Counted from the stretch's first letter, positions 26,817-36,430 are shown. The stretch: 64,000 bases of DNA from Bacillota bacterium (GCA_023415335.1 JAEZLD010000048.1:24157-88156), one strand, 5' to 3'. Translations and numbers: made by a program. Notes: generated from the letters alone by a model not told the origin.

Positions 26817-26845
26817 ATTATACATTAATGTTAAATGGCAGTCAA
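26817..26845 (-). promoter_or_regulatory. Promoter of yabR
   Basis: -35 TTGACT (26840-26845) and a perfect -10 TATAAT (26817-26822) on the minus strand with 17-bp spacing, about 40 bases before the yabR start and just after divIC. Confidence 0.8.
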
Positions 26846-26860
26846 TTTATTGAAATTACG

Positions 26861-27139
26861 TTAATTATTATTTTTATCCTTATCAATAAACAGTATTTCT
26901 CCTGGTTTAACAAGCCCAAGCTTCTCCCTTGCTACCTTTTCAATATATCCATCATTTTGGGTATCCTCCAGCCGGGAAGTAAGATCGGCATTCTTCTCCT
27001 GGAGCTGGGTCAGCTGCGCTTCATATTGGTGATGCTTGTCATTCAGTCCTGCTATTGTTATTTGCTGCCTTATTAATATTGATCCAAAGAAAGCTAGTAT
27101 CACACCCCAGAATATAAGCTTTTTCCATTTAATCTTCAT
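26861..27139 (-). CDS. divIC: Septum formation initiator, DivIC/FtsB family
   Basis: A 92-residue bitopic membrane protein: a short basic N-terminus, one transmembrane helix (LIFWGVILAFFGSILI), a coiled coil (about 30-65), and the conserved C-terminal box VAREKLGLVKPGEILFI. DivIC bridges FtsL and DivIB in the divisome. It follows yabQ by 18 bases as in other spore formers. Confidence 0.93.
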   Translation of the reverse strand: MKIKWKKLIFWGVILAFFGSILIRQQITIAGLNDKHHQYEAQLTQLQEKNADLTSRLEDTQNDGYIEKVAREKLGLVKPGEILFIDKDKNNN

Positions 27140-27157
27140 AAAACCTACTCCTTAGTG

Positions 27158-27703
27158 TTATTTTTCTTGGCTGATATTTTTTTTTGTATTAATTTTATTA
27201 TTCTTTATGGCTTTGGTTTTTCCTGCTTTTTGATTACTTTTTTTTGATGCCTTTATCTGCTTCTTGACCTTATACTTCTGGTCCTCCTTGTGGATAAGAG
27301 CTGAAATCAGGCTTTTGATAAATCCAATCATGTATAATATAGCCTTTATTGGGAATATGAGCACCATCCATAAAATTCTTATAGCCTTGGCCATATAATA
27401 TATAAACCATCTCATACCCTTTAGTATAGCCCTGCTTAAGACCTTAAAGTAAAGAAGCCCCCCCAGTCCCATTCCTATAATTGTATAATATCTAAAATCC
27501 CCGTTATTGGTGTATAAAAAGAATATAAATATTATTATTGCGCAAAGAATCCAGAACAGCATGTCCGATATAGCCGCAAGTAATCCCCTGGTACGACACC
27601 AGTATCTTATGCTGCGGTATCCATCAACCATGAGACCGGCTATGACCCCTCCTGCTACTGCGCATAAAAAATAATATATCTGTATGCTTGAAGGTATAAT
27701 CAT
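27158..27703 (-). CDS. yabQ: Spore cortex biosynthesis protein YabQ
   Basis: A 181-residue membrane protein with several N-terminal hydrophobic segments (IYYFLCAVAGGVIAGLMVDG, then MLFWILCAIIIFIFFLY, and further ones to about residue 130), followed by a very basic, lysine-rich tail. This is the YabQ family, required for spore cortex synthesis in B. subtilis and placed between yabP and divIC there too. The basic tail is longer than I would expect but unstructured. Confidence 0.9.
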   Translation of the reverse strand: MIIPSSIQIYYFLCAVAGGVIAGLMVDGYRSIRYWCRTRGLLAAISDMLFWILCAIIIFIFFLYTNNGDFRYYTIIGMGLGGLLYFKVLSRAILKGMRWFIYYMAKAIRILWMVLIFPIKAILYMIGFIKSLISALIHKEDQKYKVKKQIKASKKSNQKAGKTKAIKNNKINTKKNISQEK

Positions 27704-27724
27704 AATGTCCCCCGTATAGACAGA

Positions 27725-28012
27725 TTACTTAAACAGCTTCTTGAGCAGCTTTTCCTTACTTGCACTATCCTTATCATTGTAAAATATAGAATAAACATAT
27801 CCTTCTATGGACATTTCTCCATTATCCACATTAAGCTTGTTCACCTTCATAGACTTGCCCTTAATGCTTAAACCACCCATGGATGTCTGCAGCACCACAT
27901 TTTCTTCGTTAAAGGTTACCACCTTGATTACGCCTGTTAAATCCAGGCTTTCCCTGTTATTTATATAAAGGGAGTGGTTCTGCTGAAACTTTGTTCCCTT
28001 TGAATTTTCCAT
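27725..28012 (-). CDS. yabP: Sporulation protein YabP
   Basis: A 95-residue YabP/YqfC-family protein: SLDLTGVIKVVTFNEENVVL, then TSMGGLSIKGKSMKVNKLN and VDNGEMSIEGYVYSIFY. It is needed for cortex formation together with YabQ, which follows 21 bases downstream. A hairpin terminator separates it from rqcP, which fits separate, mother-cell-specific transcription; I could not identify a sigma-E promoter with confidence. Confidence 0.93.
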   Translation of the reverse strand: MENSKGTKFQQNHSLYINNRESLDLTGVIKVVTFNEENVVLQTSMGGLSIKGKSMKVNKLNVDNGEMSIEGYVYSIFYNDKDSASKEKLLKKLFK

Positions 28013-28090
28013 ACTATCCCTCCCATCATATTTATTTTTATGATTCGGGAAGGCTTATTATTACTTTTTTATAGCAGCCTTTAATAAGGT

Positions 28091-28126
28091 AAAAGCCTGT
28101 AGGATTTTTATAGTCCCACAGGCTTT
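28091..28126 (-). terminator. Terminator between rqcP and yabP
   Basis: AAGCCTGTGGGA and TCCTACAGGCTT form a 12-bp stem (one G-U pair) on the minus strand, followed by TTACC. It begins right after the rqcP stop codon. Confidence 0.75.
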
Positions 28127-28128
28127 CA

Positions 28129-28386
28129 TTAATCAATCTCCTTGCCACTTAGAATCCTATACAATCCTGCAGCGCTGTCCTTGGTTACCCTTTCGGCTAT
28201 GCTGAGTATTTCGGCTTTGACACTACCAGAGGCATAGTTTATTTCAATAATGTCTCCTACCTTTACCTCAGAACCAGGCTTGGCGGGTCTGTTATTCAAC
28301 ATTACTCGGCCAGAATCACAAACCTCCTTGGCTACGGTCCTTCTCTTTATAATCCTGGATACCTTAAGGTATTTATCTAGTCTCAT
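28129..28386 (-). CDS. rqcP: RqcP (YabO), S4-domain ribosome quality-control factor
   Basis: An 85-residue S4-domain protein: MRLDKYLKVSRIIKRRTVAK, then DSGRVMLNNRPAKPGSEVKV and GDIIEINYASG. In B. subtilis RqcP works with RqcH to add alanine tails to peptides on stalled 50S subunits. The length and the position between mazG/hup and yabP match the YabO orthologue. Confidence 0.94.
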   Translation of the reverse strand: MRLDKYLKVSRIIKRRTVAKEVCDSGRVMLNNRPAKPGSEVKVGDIIEINYASGSVKAEILSIAERVTKDSAAGLYRILSGKEID

Positions 28387-28415
28387 TCCTTCACCCCCGG
28401 AGCAATGAATTTAAT

Positions 28416-28446
28416 GGAAAAAATCAGGTCTAAGACCTGATTTTCT
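28416..28446 (-). terminator. Terminator of hup
   Basis: AAAATCAGGTC and GACCTGATTTT form an 11-bp stem with a TTA loop, followed by TT on the minus strand, directly after the hup stop. Confidence 0.88.
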
Positions 28447-28450
28447 TCGG

Positions 28451-28726
28451 TTACTTATTTACTGATTCCTTAAGTTCCTTACCAGCCTTAAATGCAGGTA
28501 CCTTTGATGCAGGAATAGCTATTTCTTCAAGAGTTCTTGGGTTTCTGCCCTTTCTTTCTGCTCTTTCCTTTACTTCAAAAGTTCCAAAGCCTACTAGCTG
28601 AACCTTTTCTCCGCTTGTGAGCGCACCCTCTACGCTATCGATGAAAGCCTTGAGAGCCTTCTCTGCGTCCTTCTTAGTAAGACCGCTCTTTTCTGCCATT
28701 GCTGTTATAAGTTCTGCTTTGTTCAC
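28451..28726 (-). CDS. hup: DNA-binding protein HU
   Basis: A 91-residue histone-like protein: [20 protein letters not shown] at the N-terminus and the DNA-binding arm [20 protein letters not shown]. It compacts and bends DNA as a dimer. In B. subtilis hupA lies elsewhere, but many Clostridia carry hup between mazG and rqcP as here. Strong GGAGG ribosome site upstream. Confidence 0.97.
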   Translation of the reverse strand: MNKAELITAMAEKSGLTKKDAEKALKAFIDSVEGALTSGEKVQLVGFGTFEVKERAERKGRNPRTLEEIAIPASKVPAFKAGKELKESVNK

Positions 28727-28827
28727 AATGATTCCCTCCTTTGTTATTCTACATGGTAGATTACTATAGTGTATTCTTCACAAATCCCAAAAATCCTTCT
28801 TTATCGAAGCATTTTTTAGCAAAATAA

Positions 28828-30270
28828 TTAAGAAAGTTTAGATTTGGCAACATTCCACAGCAAATCCATCTCATCTAGTGCCATTTCGTTAAGCTTTCTT
28901 CCCTGTGAGGTGCACTCCTTTTCCATATATCCAAACCTGGAAATAAACTTATCACAGGTTCTGGACAAAGCAAGCTCCGGATTAACATTCAGATACCTGC
29001 AGGCATTAACAACAGAGAATAGTAAATCTCCCAGTTCTTCTGTTATATTGCCATTATTTTGTGTTTTATATACTTCTAAAAATTCATTTAGCTCTTCATG
29101 TATCTTATCTATAGCACCATCAACGTTGTCCCATTCGAAACCTACCTTTGCAGCCTTTTCCTGTATCTTATAGCTTCTCATAAGCGAAGGCATAACCCTT
29201 GGTATGGCCTGAAGGTTTTCAGTAACTGACGACATGTGCTTTTCCTCCAGCTTTATCTCCTCCCATCGGTCCAGTACTTCCTCTGAAGTATCCATATTTT
29301 CATCTCCGAAAACATGGGGATGGCGGTTTATCATCTTGTCAATTACACCCTGTGTCACATCATTTATATCAAATTCACCAAATTCCCTTGCTATCTGGCT
29401 ATGAAATACAACTTGAAGCAGCACGTCTCCAAGCTCTTCACAGAGCGCATCCATATCCCTATTCTCAATTGCATCCACTACCTCATAACTTTCCTCAATA
29501 AGGTAGCGCTTAAGAGTCTCATGATTCTGTTCCTTATCCCAGGGGCATCCATTTTCTCCTCTAAGCCTTTCCATGACCCTTAGGAGTCCCTGAAACCCTC
29601 TCTGTTTATCCTCCTTAACTGGGGGTATGTAAAGGCTGGTAAGGTAGTCAACCCATTCTACCCTGTCTATTTCATATAAAGGCATATGCTCTGCCTTCTC
29701 AATATCGGGAACACCTGCAGCCCTTATTAGTACAACCTCCTGGTCGTCGCTGTAGGTTTCCATAAGCTGAAGCTTTATGTCGGATGCAACCATCCTGCTG
29801 TATACCTGGGTTACAATGTTTCCGGTATTTATATCAGGCCTTTGTGATGAAAGCTGAAGACCATCTATTATTTTCAATCCCTCTATAGGGTCAACCTGCA
29901 GAAGGTTTACAACTGCATCTATGAAGCTGAGTGCTGGATGTATACGCACCTTTACTCCGGCCTTCTTTGCCTGCTTAAGAATCAGCTGTACTGATTTTTC
30001 AGCAATAAGTGGATGGCCTGGCACTGCATATACTACGTTTTCCTGAGCTACAATCCTTTCCGCTATTGTTTCATAAACCTGGTCAAAGCTATCCCCCTCA
30101 TCATACACCAGGTCAAAGGTGCTGAAGGTAATGCCCAGCTCTTTTAAGTAGTCCACATTGGGATGTTTGCATGTCCTTAAATATACATTATCTGCACTTT
30201 TCATTATATTTATACAGCTCAGGGTAATATCCTCCCTGGCTCCTGGTCCTAAGCCCACAATATCTATCAT
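28828..30270 (-). CDS. mazG: MazG nucleotide pyrophosphohydrolase with N-terminal methylase domain (YabN)
   Basis: A 480-residue two-part protein. Residues 1-210 form a tetrapyrrole-methylase (SAM-type) domain opening MIDIVGLGPG with VYAVPGHPLIAEKS. Residues about 225-480 contain two MazG modules: EESYEVVDAIENRDMD with EELGDVLLQVVFH, and HEELNEFLEVYK with EELGDLLFSVVNACRY. MazG hydrolyses NTPs to NMPs and pyrophosphate; the acidic ExxE/ExxD residues of the first module are present. It lies between spoVB and hup, as expected. Confidence 0.95.
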   Translation of the reverse strand: MIDIVGLGPGAREDITLSCINIMKSADNVYLRTCKHPNVDYLKELGITFSTFDLVYDEGDSFDQVYETIAERIVAQENVVYAVPGHPLIAEKSVQLILKQAKKAGVKVRIHPALSFIDAVVNLLQVDPIEGLKIIDGLQLSSQRPDINTGNIVTQVYSRMVASDIKLQLMETYSDDQEVVLIRAAGVPDIEKAEHMPLYEIDRVEWVDYLTSLYIPPVKEDKQRGFQGLLRVMERLRGENGCPWDKEQNHETLKRYLIEESYEVVDAIENRDMDALCEELGDVLLQVVFHSQIAREFGEFDINDVTQGVIDKMINRHPHVFGDENMDTSEEVLDRWEEIKLEEKHMSSVTENLQAIPRVMPSLMRSYKIQEKAAKVGFEWDNVDGAIDKIHEELNEFLEVYKTQNNGNITEELGDLLFSVVNACRYLNVNPELALSRTCDKFISRFGYMEKECTSQGRKLNEMALDEMDLLWNVAKSKLS

Positions 30271-30290
30271 ATGTATCCTCCCAAGCTTTG

Positions 30291-31832
30291 TTAAAGTCCT
30301 CGTCTCACGATTCCGGTCAGTTCATCCTTTGTCAGGGTTCTTGTGGCTAAAAGCATTACAATATATATAAACCCTCCAATTAGAATGGCTAGAACAGTTG
30401 CAATATTACCGCTTCCAGACAAGCTTTGTATCCTCGTGAATACGAATATCACTGATATAATCATCATTGCCGAGGATATAGCCGGCCCCGCAAAGGTTTT
30501 ATTAAACGGAAGCCTTACTCTCGTATATTTTACCACAAATATAAAATCAAGCAAAGCTACTACTACATATGAAAACAGGGTGCTATATGCTGCTGCCTTT
30601 ATGTTTAGTGACTGAACGGGTACAAAGGCCATGCTTATAATAATCTTTACTATGCACCCCAAGCACATAGTAGCCACAGGAAGTATGGTTTTACCTATTC
30701 CATTGAGTATACTGGTACATACCTGTGCAATGATTATAAACACTGCTGCCACGGACAGTATCTGAAGCAACCTCCAGCCATCCCCTGTTCCTTGGAATAT
30801 AAGCATCAGTATAGGCCTTGAAAGGGCATACAGCCCCGCACAGCAGGGAAGTGCTATCACCATTCCAAACTTAAATATGACGTGTATAGTCTTATGAAGG
30901 CTTTTAAGGCTTCTTATGGCATTCATCTCTGATATAGCAGGAACAGTGCTTTGTGCCAGCGCCATAGAAAGAGTAAGCGGTACATTTATAAGCACATGGG
31001 CCTTGCCTGTAAGCTGTCCATATAGCCTTGTAGCCATCTGGTAGCTATAGCCAGAGGACATTAAAAGCCCAGGCACCTGTATGGAATCTATCAACGCCAT
31101 TACAGAGCCTATAGCCTGGCCTATAGATATAGGTATAGCCATTCGGAGCATTTCACAAAATAAATACATAGAGTTTCTGGTTTTCTCTTCATATATACAT
31201 TCTATCCTGTTCCTACTATATTTGACCATCATCCAAAGCAGTGCTATAAAGGCACCTGCTGCAGCTCCAAAGGAGGCTCCACCTGCTGCCACATCTATTC
31301 CCTTAGGTAGAAGCAGATATGCTAGTCCAACACCAATACATATTCTAATGATCTGCTCCATCACCTGGGATGCTGCAGGAGGCTCCATTATCTGAAGGCC
31401 TTGGAAATATCCACGGTATACAGAAAGAAGGCATGTAAATGCTGGAGCAAGAGATATGCCCATTAGAGAGTATGCAGCTTCATTGCTCCATTTAAAGGTG
31501 TGTATTATTGTTTGGGAAAAAATGATTAGGGAAGCACTTGAAATCACCCCAAATATGGCCATAGCCAAAATGGAGGTTCTAAATATTTTTACTGCTTCCT
31601 TTTTTCTGTTCAATGCTATGCGCTCGGATATCATCTTAGATAATGCAACAGGTATTCCTGCTGCAAGAGCAAGGAGAAAGGTATATAAAGGATATGTAAG
31701 CTGGTAAAGGCCTATACCCTCCTCCCCGACCATGTTTATAAGCGGTATTCTGAAAAAGAAACCAAGAAACTTGGCAACAATACCAGCCGCTGCTAAAATA
31801 AGAGTTCCCCTTATTAGGCTTTTCTTATACAT
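30291..31832 (-). CDS. spoVB: SpoVB-type lipid flippase (MOP superfamily)
   Basis: A 513-residue polytopic membrane protein with about 14 hydrophobic segments, beginning KKSLIRGTLILAAAGIVAKFL, the characteristic opening of SpoVB/YabM flippases. These export lipid-linked precursors; SpoVB acts in spore cortex synthesis, while YabM, its neighbour-matched paralogue in B. subtilis, is at this locus. Which of the two roles applies cannot be decided. It is 20 bases upstream of mazG. Confidence 0.92.
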   Translation of the reverse strand: MYKKSLIRGTLILAAAGIVAKFLGFFFRIPLINMVGEEGIGLYQLTYPLYTFLLALAAGIPVALSKMISERIALNRKKEAVKIFRTSILAMAIFGVISSASLIIFSQTIIHTFKWSNEAAYSLMGISLAPAFTCLLSVYRGYFQGLQIMEPPAASQVMEQIIRICIGVGLAYLLLPKGIDVAAGGASFGAAAGAFIALLWMMVKYSRNRIECIYEEKTRNSMYLFCEMLRMAIPISIGQAIGSVMALIDSIQVPGLLMSSGYSYQMATRLYGQLTGKAHVLINVPLTLSMALAQSTVPAISEMNAIRSLKSLHKTIHVIFKFGMVIALPCCAGLYALSRPILMLIFQGTGDGWRLLQILSVAAVFIIIAQVCTSILNGIGKTILPVATMCLGCIVKIIISMAFVPVQSLNIKAAAYSTLFSYVVVALLDFIFVVKYTRVRLPFNKTFAGPAISSAMMIISVIFVFTRIQSLSGSGNIATVLAILIGGFIYIVMLLATRTLTKDELTGIVRRGL

Positions 31833-31932
31833 ATAACTTCTCCTGTCAAAGCAGTATTCCTATTCACTCTTTATATAAGAATATTAACGTTCGAAGAGTT
31901 ATATGACTTTTCAGCAACCTATTAAAATTCCA

Positions 31933-32490
31933 TTATTGTTCCATCTGCTTTCCAAGAAATACAGCAGCTGTCTCTGCAAGCTTTCTTTCAAGCTCTCCCA
32001 TAGAAATGTTAGGCTCCTTAGACATTATAATAACTGCTCCTACTGCATCTCCTTCTGCAACAATTGGAGAGATAATCTGTGAGGAATAAACTGACGAGTC
32101 TTCCTCGTCACCAGAGATTACGAATCCCTTGCCTCCATCCTTATTGTTGTGAAGTATAGTTTTTCTGTCTAAAAGAAGCTTTTCTATATCCTCGCTAACT
32201 CTCTTTTCAAGATATTCCTTTTTTGGTGCTCCGGCAGTGGCAATTACCGTATCCTTATCACAGATAAGAACTGATCTGCCTATTGACTGCTGAAGAGCTT
32301 CTGCATATTCCTTTGCAAAATCACTCAGCTCACCAATTGGAGAATATTTCTTAAGTATTACTCCACCTTCGCGGTCAGTAAATATCTCAAGAGGGTCTCC
32401 TTCCCTTATTCGCAGAGTCCTTCTTATTTCCTTTGGTATTACAACTCTTCCCAGGTCGTCAATTCTTCTGACAATTCCAGTTGCTTTCAT
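31933..32490 (-). CDS. spoVT: Stage V sporulation protein T
   Basis: A 185-residue regulator with an N-terminal AbrB-type swapped-hairpin DNA-binding domain (MKATGIVRRIDDLGRVVIPK then RRTLRIREGDPLEIFTD) and a C-terminal GAF-like domain (about 55-180). SpoVT modulates sigma-G-dependent genes in the forespore. The start at 32490 is used because AGGAGG lies seven bases upstream and the protein then begins at the AbrB domain; a longer reading to 32526 is rejected. Confidence 0.96.
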   Translation of the reverse strand: MKATGIVRRIDDLGRVVIPKEIRRTLRIREGDPLEIFTDREGGVILKKYSPIGELSDFAKEYAEALQQSIGRSVLICDKDTVIATAGAPKKEYLEKRVSEDIEKLLLDRKTILHNNKDGGKGFVISGDEEDSSVYSSQIISPIVAEGDAVGAVIIMSKEPNISMGELERKLAETAAVFLGKQMEQ

Positions 32491-32644
32491 ACTTTTTCCT
32501 CCTGTTACTAGCAATATACCATACATTGGTCTTAATTATAATTTCTACAAAAAAACAAAAATTATACTCAAAAATATTTTATACTGCAATATATGGTTTA
32601 TATTTCATGAATTATATAGGAGTTTCTATAAAGACCAACATCAG

Positions 32645-32686
32645 TAAAAAGATGGCTGATATGCAGTTATCCTGCATATCAGCCAT
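32645..32686 (-). terminator. Strong terminator after the small zinc-finger gene
   Basis: A perfect 15-bp stem (ATGGCTGATATGCAG with its complement), 5-nt loop, followed by CTTTTTAC on the minus strand. It separates the small gene from spoVT. Confidence 0.92.
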
Positions 32687-32693
32687 AATTAAT

Positions 32694-32882
32694 CTACAAC
32701 GTTTCCTTTACACTTTTAATTTGTATCTTCTTTCTCTTAAACATGCATGCGCTGCACATATCCTCTGACATTGAAGGCCTGTTTCTATACCCACAGTTTT
32801 GACAAGCATCTTCAGCATACCTCATGGGACTCCGTTCAATATCCCTCTCCCAGATGTCATGCCCATTGAAGCGGTCCTTCAT
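32694..32882 (-). CDS. Small CxxC/CxxC protein (unknown)
   Basis: A 62-residue protein with a putative zinc knuckle: CQNCGYRNRPSMSEDMCSAC, giving two CxxC pairs 14 residues apart. The C-terminus is basic (FKRKKIQIKSVKE). A good GGAGG ribosome site lies seven bases before the ATG, and a perfect terminator follows the stop within ten bases, so it is a monocistronic gene. I do not recognise the family. It could bind RNA or act as a small sporulation protein given its location upstream of spoVT (weak inference). Confidence 0.72.
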   Translation of the reverse strand: MKDRFNGHDIWERDIERSPMRYAEDACQNCGYRNRPSMSEDMCSACMFKRKKIQIKSVKETL

Positions 32883-33056
32883 TTTAAAACCTCCAAATCT
32901 TAATACATATATTGTGTATATTTATACATTTATTATACATTTTTATGTATTGTTAATCAAGAGGTGGCTCCTAACTTTTATATTAGTTTATTACATATCC
33001 ATAAAAATTATTAAATTTATATAAAGTAAAAGCAGTCTTTACAGTTACAATACAAG

Positions 33057-33090
33057 AAAAGCCTGACCATTGCTGATCAGGCTTTTCAAC
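33057..33090 (-). terminator. Terminator of the arc operon
   Basis: AAAAGCCTGA and TCAGGCTTTT form a 10-bp stem around a 10-nt loop, followed by CTTG on the minus strand. It lies about 30 bases after the arcC stop and could work in both directions. Confidence 0.8.
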
Positions 33091-33119
33091 ATATTCTATT
33101 CTCTTTTCTCTCTTCACTC

Positions 33120-34070
33120 TTATCTTGTTATTGTTGTCCCTGTCTTTCCCTTCAGCGCCTCGCGGGCCTTCTCCAGAGACGTTACAATGGCTTTCCTGCC
33201 TTCTCTGGACTCTGCAAACATGACTGCTGCCTTTACCTTAGGAAGCATGGAGCCAGGTGCAAAGTGCCCTTCCTCCATATATGTGTAAGCCTCCTGACAG
33301 GTCATATTAGCTATGTTCCTCTGGTCAGGCTTGTTGAAGTTTATGGCTATCTGCTCTACTGCAGTAAGTATTACCAGCTCGTCTGCCTCTAAAAGCTCTG
33401 CAATCTTCTCAGATGCCAGATCCTTATCAATAACTGCAGGTACACCTTCAAGTCTTCCATCCTCTTTCTGTATAACAGGCACTCCGCCGCCGCCTACGGT
33501 TATGACAACATGTCCTGCTTCAACAAGAGTCCTGACGATGGGTTCCTCAACAACTGTAATGGGCATTGGAGAAGCAACAACCCTTCTCCACCCACGTCCT
33601 GCATCTTCCTTCATTACATAGCCCTTTTCATCCCTAAGCCTTACTGCCTGCTCCTCTGTAAAGAAGGAGCCTACAGGCTTGGTTGGATTTTTAAAGCCAG
33701 GGTCCTCCTTGTCCACCACTACCTGGGTTACAATAGCAGCAATGCTTTTGTTTATACCCCTGCCTCTCATCTCCTGGCTTATAGCCTGCTGAAGGTGATA
33801 TCCTATATAGCCCTGGCTCATGGCGCCACACTCAGGGAATGGCATTACAGGCTTTGATGGGTCTATGGAATTTGAGGCCTCATATGTAGCCACTATCTGT
33901 CCTACCTGTGGGCCATTTCCGTGTGCTACTATTACCTCGTGTCCGTCTTCTATCAGGTCTACTATTGCCTTAGCTGTCTCGTGGCATGTCTCAAGCTGTG
34001 CTTCAGCAGAAACATTTTTAGGATTGGCCTGGAGGGCATTGCCTCCTAGTGCAACAACTATTCTTGACAT
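33120..34070 (-). CDS. arcC: Carbamate kinase
   Basis: A 316-residue amino-acid kinase fold enzyme that transfers phosphate from carbamoyl phosphate to ADP, the ATP-yielding last step of the arginine deiminase pathway. Motifs: VALGGNALQ at the N-terminus, VAHGNGPQVG, and VITVGGGGVPVI. Length matches ArcC. It is the last gene of arcA-arcB-arcC and is followed by a terminator. Confidence 0.97.
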   Translation of the reverse strand: MSRIVVALGGNALQANPKNVSAEAQLETCHETAKAIVDLIEDGHEVIVAHGNGPQVGQIVATYEASNSIDPSKPVMPFPECGAMSQGYIGYHLQQAISQEMRGRGINKSIAAIVTQVVVDKEDPGFKNPTKPVGSFFTEEQAVRLRDEKGYVMKEDAGRGWRRVVASPMPITVVEEPIVRTLVEAGHVVITVGGGGVPVIQKEDGRLEGVPAVIDKDLASEKIAELLEADELVILTAVEQIAINFNKPDQRNIANMTCQEAYTYMEEGHFAPGSMLPKVKAAVMFAESREGRKAIVTSLEKAREALKGKTGTTITR

Positions 34071-34099
34071 AATAGCTTCTCCTCTCTGGTAAATGCAGC

Positions 34100-35089
34100 C
34101 TAGTATAATGTTGCAACCATAACCGCCTTTATGGTATGCATCCTGTTTTCTGCCTCATCAAATACTATTGAAGCATTGCTTCTGAATACCTCATCGGTTA
34201 CCTCGCGTATATCAAGTCCTCTTGCATCGGCATCCTTGGCAACCTTTGTTTCAAGGTCATGGAAGGATGGCAGGCAGTGCATGAACTTAACCTCTGGGTT
34301 TCCAGTGGCTTTCATCATGTCCATTGTTACCCTGTATGGTGTAAGCAGTCTTACCCTCTCAGGCATCTGGTCCTCTTCTCCCATGGACGCCCAGATGTCA
34401 GTATATATTACGTCTGCTCCCTTTATGGAATCTATATTGTCTGATACCTCTATTACTGCTCCTGTTTCTGCTGCGACCTTCTTAACTACTGCAAGTTTAT
34501 CCTCTGCGGGATGCAGCTCCTTTGGTCCGTATGCTACAAAGTGCATCCCCATCTTTGCACAGCCATACATCCATGCATAGCTCATGTTGTTCCTTGTATC
34601 TCCCACGAAGACAACCTTTACCTTGTTTAATGGCTTTGCTATATGCTCCTCAATTGTAAGAAGATCTGCAAGTATCTGGGTTGGATGGTCAATATCGGTT
34701 AACCCGTTCCATACAGGAACTCCTGCATGCTTTGCCAGGTCCTCAACAACCTCTTGGCTGTAGCCTCTATACTCAATCCCGTCAAAGAACCTTCCGAGAA
34801 CCTTTGCAGTGTCCTCAAGGGATTCCTTCTTGCTCATCTGTGAGCTGTTGGAGTCTAGGAATGTAACGTGTGCTCCCTCATCTAATGCAGCCACCTCAAA
34901 GGCACACCTTGTTCTTGTGGAGGTCTTCTCAAATAATAGAACAACATTCTTTCCCTTAAGAACCTCGTTATGTATTCCTGCCCTCTTCTTTGCCTTTAGG
35001 TCATGAGCTAAATCCAGCATATACCTTATCTCTGCTGGGGTAAAATCCATAAGTGTAAGAAAACTTCTTCCCTTTAAATTAACTGGCAT
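34100..35089 (-). CDS. arcB: Ornithine carbamoyltransferase, catabolic type
   Basis: A 329-residue transcarbamylase that splits citrulline with phosphate to ornithine and carbamoyl phosphate. The carbamoyl-phosphate site is [25 protein letters not shown] and HCLPSFHD follow. The HCLPxFHD form is typical of catabolic enzymes, whereas anabolic ArgF enzymes usually read HCLPAHRG. Placement between arcA and arcC confirms the catabolic role. AGGAGG-type site upstream. Confidence 0.95.
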   Translation of the reverse strand: MPVNLKGRSFLTLMDFTPAEIRYMLDLAHDLKAKKRAGIHNEVLKGKNVVLLFEKTSTRTRCAFEVAALDEGAHVTFLDSNSSQMSKKESLEDTAKVLGRFFDGIEYRGYSQEVVEDLAKHAGVPVWNGLTDIDHPTQILADLLTIEEHIAKPLNKVKVVFVGDTRNNMSYAWMYGCAKMGMHFVAYGPKELHPAEDKLAVVKKVAAETGAVIEVSDNIDSIKGADVIYTDIWASMGEEDQMPERVRLLTPYRVTMDMMKATGNPEVKFMHCLPSFHDLETKVAKDADARGLDIREVTDEVFRSNASIVFDEAENRMHTIKAVMVATLY

Positions 35090-35131
35090 AATATTTACCT
35101 CCTGTTTAATATAATATATTTAAATAAATTA

Positions 35132-36355
35132 TTATAACCTTTCCCTGTTCAGTGGCATGCTCATACATCTTGGGCCGCCTCTTCCCCTCGAAAGCTCAGA
35201 GCTTTTAATGGGAAGTACCTTTATACCGCTTTTATCAAGTATGCCATTAGTTACATAATTCCTGTCATAGGTTATTACAGTTCCCGGAGCAATTGCAAGG
35301 GTATTGGACCCATCGTTCCACTGCTCACGCCCTGCAATAATCCTGTCTCCTCCGCCACATTCAATAAGCTGTACTGCCGGAAGCCTAAGAGCCTTTTTTA
35401 GTGCTTCCTGAAGACTTGTGTTTTCATTTTTTATATCCAGGCTTCCATTTGTGCCTCTTGTAATTTCAAACACCTGAAGCGCTGGGGATATGCCCGGATG
35501 TATAGTAAACTTATCAAAATCCACCATTGTAAACACAGTATCAAGATGCATGTAAGCCCTGCACTTAGGTATATCGAATACGAGTATTCTTTCAAACTCC
35601 TCCTGCTCCTTAAAGAGACTTCTGGCAAAGCTTTCTATTCCCAATGCACCTGTTCTCTCGCTGCAGCCTATGGCAATAGTGCTATTTGACAACACCAGTT
35701 GGTCTCCTCCTTCAATAGAGAAAAGGTTATCCCTGCTATACCACAGTGGAATATCCTGCCGGGCAAAAAGTGGGTTATATTTATGTATGTATTTTATAAA
35801 TAAGGTTTCTCTTCTCCTGGCCTCAGTATGCATCCTGTTAATGGATATGCCATGTCCCATAGCAGCTGCAGGGTCCCTTGTAAAATAAAGGTTAGGCATT
35901 GGGTCCAGATAGAATTCGTAGTCGTCCCCTATAAGCTCAGACAGGCTAAGCTTACCCTTTATGCTTATGTCTTCCTTCCTTACTCCAGCCATTACAGTAT
36001 AAATAAGCTCCAGCGGAGCCATTTTCATTAAATATTCCTTTAATGCGTCAGACACATTTCGCGATACTATTCCACTTTCCTTAAGGAACTCTTCAACAAA
36101 GCTCTCTTTGACTTTGTCATTATGTATAGCATCTGCTGCTAACTCCTCTAAGTATAATACCTCTACTCCATTTTGCCTAAATAGCTGTGCGAAGGCATCA
36201 TGTTCCTCTTGAGCAACCTTTATGTATGGAATATCATCAAAAAGAAGCTTTCCTAAATACTCCGGGACTAGGTTTTCAACTTCCTTACCCGGCCTGTGAA
36301 GCATAACCTTTTTAAGAGCACCAATTTCTGATGTTATGTCAATAGTTAAACCCAT
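35132..36355 (-). CDS. arcA: Arginine deiminase
   Basis: A 407-residue enzyme converting arginine to citrulline and ammonia. Guanidino-modifying fold motifs are present: VMLHRPGKEVENL near the N-terminus, LYFTRDPAA, the catalytic histidine in MHLDTVFTMVD, and the nucleophilic cysteine in GGPRCMSMPL at the C-terminus. The start at 36355 (MGLTIDITSEIG) is chosen because it gives the family length and has an AAGGGAG site; the frame stays open to 36418. First gene of the arc operon. No arginine/ornithine antiporter (arcD) is present nearby. Confidence 0.96.
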   Translation of the reverse strand: MGLTIDITSEIGALKKVMLHRPGKEVENLVPEYLGKLLFDDIPYIKVAQEEHDAFAQLFRQNGVEVLYLEELAADAIHNDKVKESFVEEFLKESGIVSRNVSDALKEYLMKMAPLELIYTVMAGVRKEDISIKGKLSLSELIGDDYEFYLDPMPNLYFTRDPAAAMGHGISINRMHTEARRRETLFIKYIHKYNPLFARQDIPLWYSRDNLFSIEGGDQLVLSNSTIAIGCSERTGALGIESFARSLFKEQEEFERILVFDIPKCRAYMHLDTVFTMVDFDKFTIHPGISPALQVFEITRGTNGSLDIKNENTSLQEALKKALRLPAVQLIECGGGDRIIAGREQWNDGSNTLAIAPGTVITYDRNYVTNGILDKSGIKVLPIKSSELSRGRGGPRCMSMPLNRERL

Positions 36356-36400
36356 ATGCCCTGCTCCCTTCAAATTATATGTTTTATTTCCAGCACATTC

Positions 36401-36430
36401 ATTATACAACCATTGCATAATGCTTTACAA
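36401..36430 (-). promoter_or_regulatory. arcA promoter
   Basis: A perfect -10 TATAAT (36401-36406) and a -35 TTGTAA (36425-36430) on the minus strand, 18 bp apart, about 45 bases before the arcA start. The weak -35 fits a promoter that needs an activator. Confidence 0.6.
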
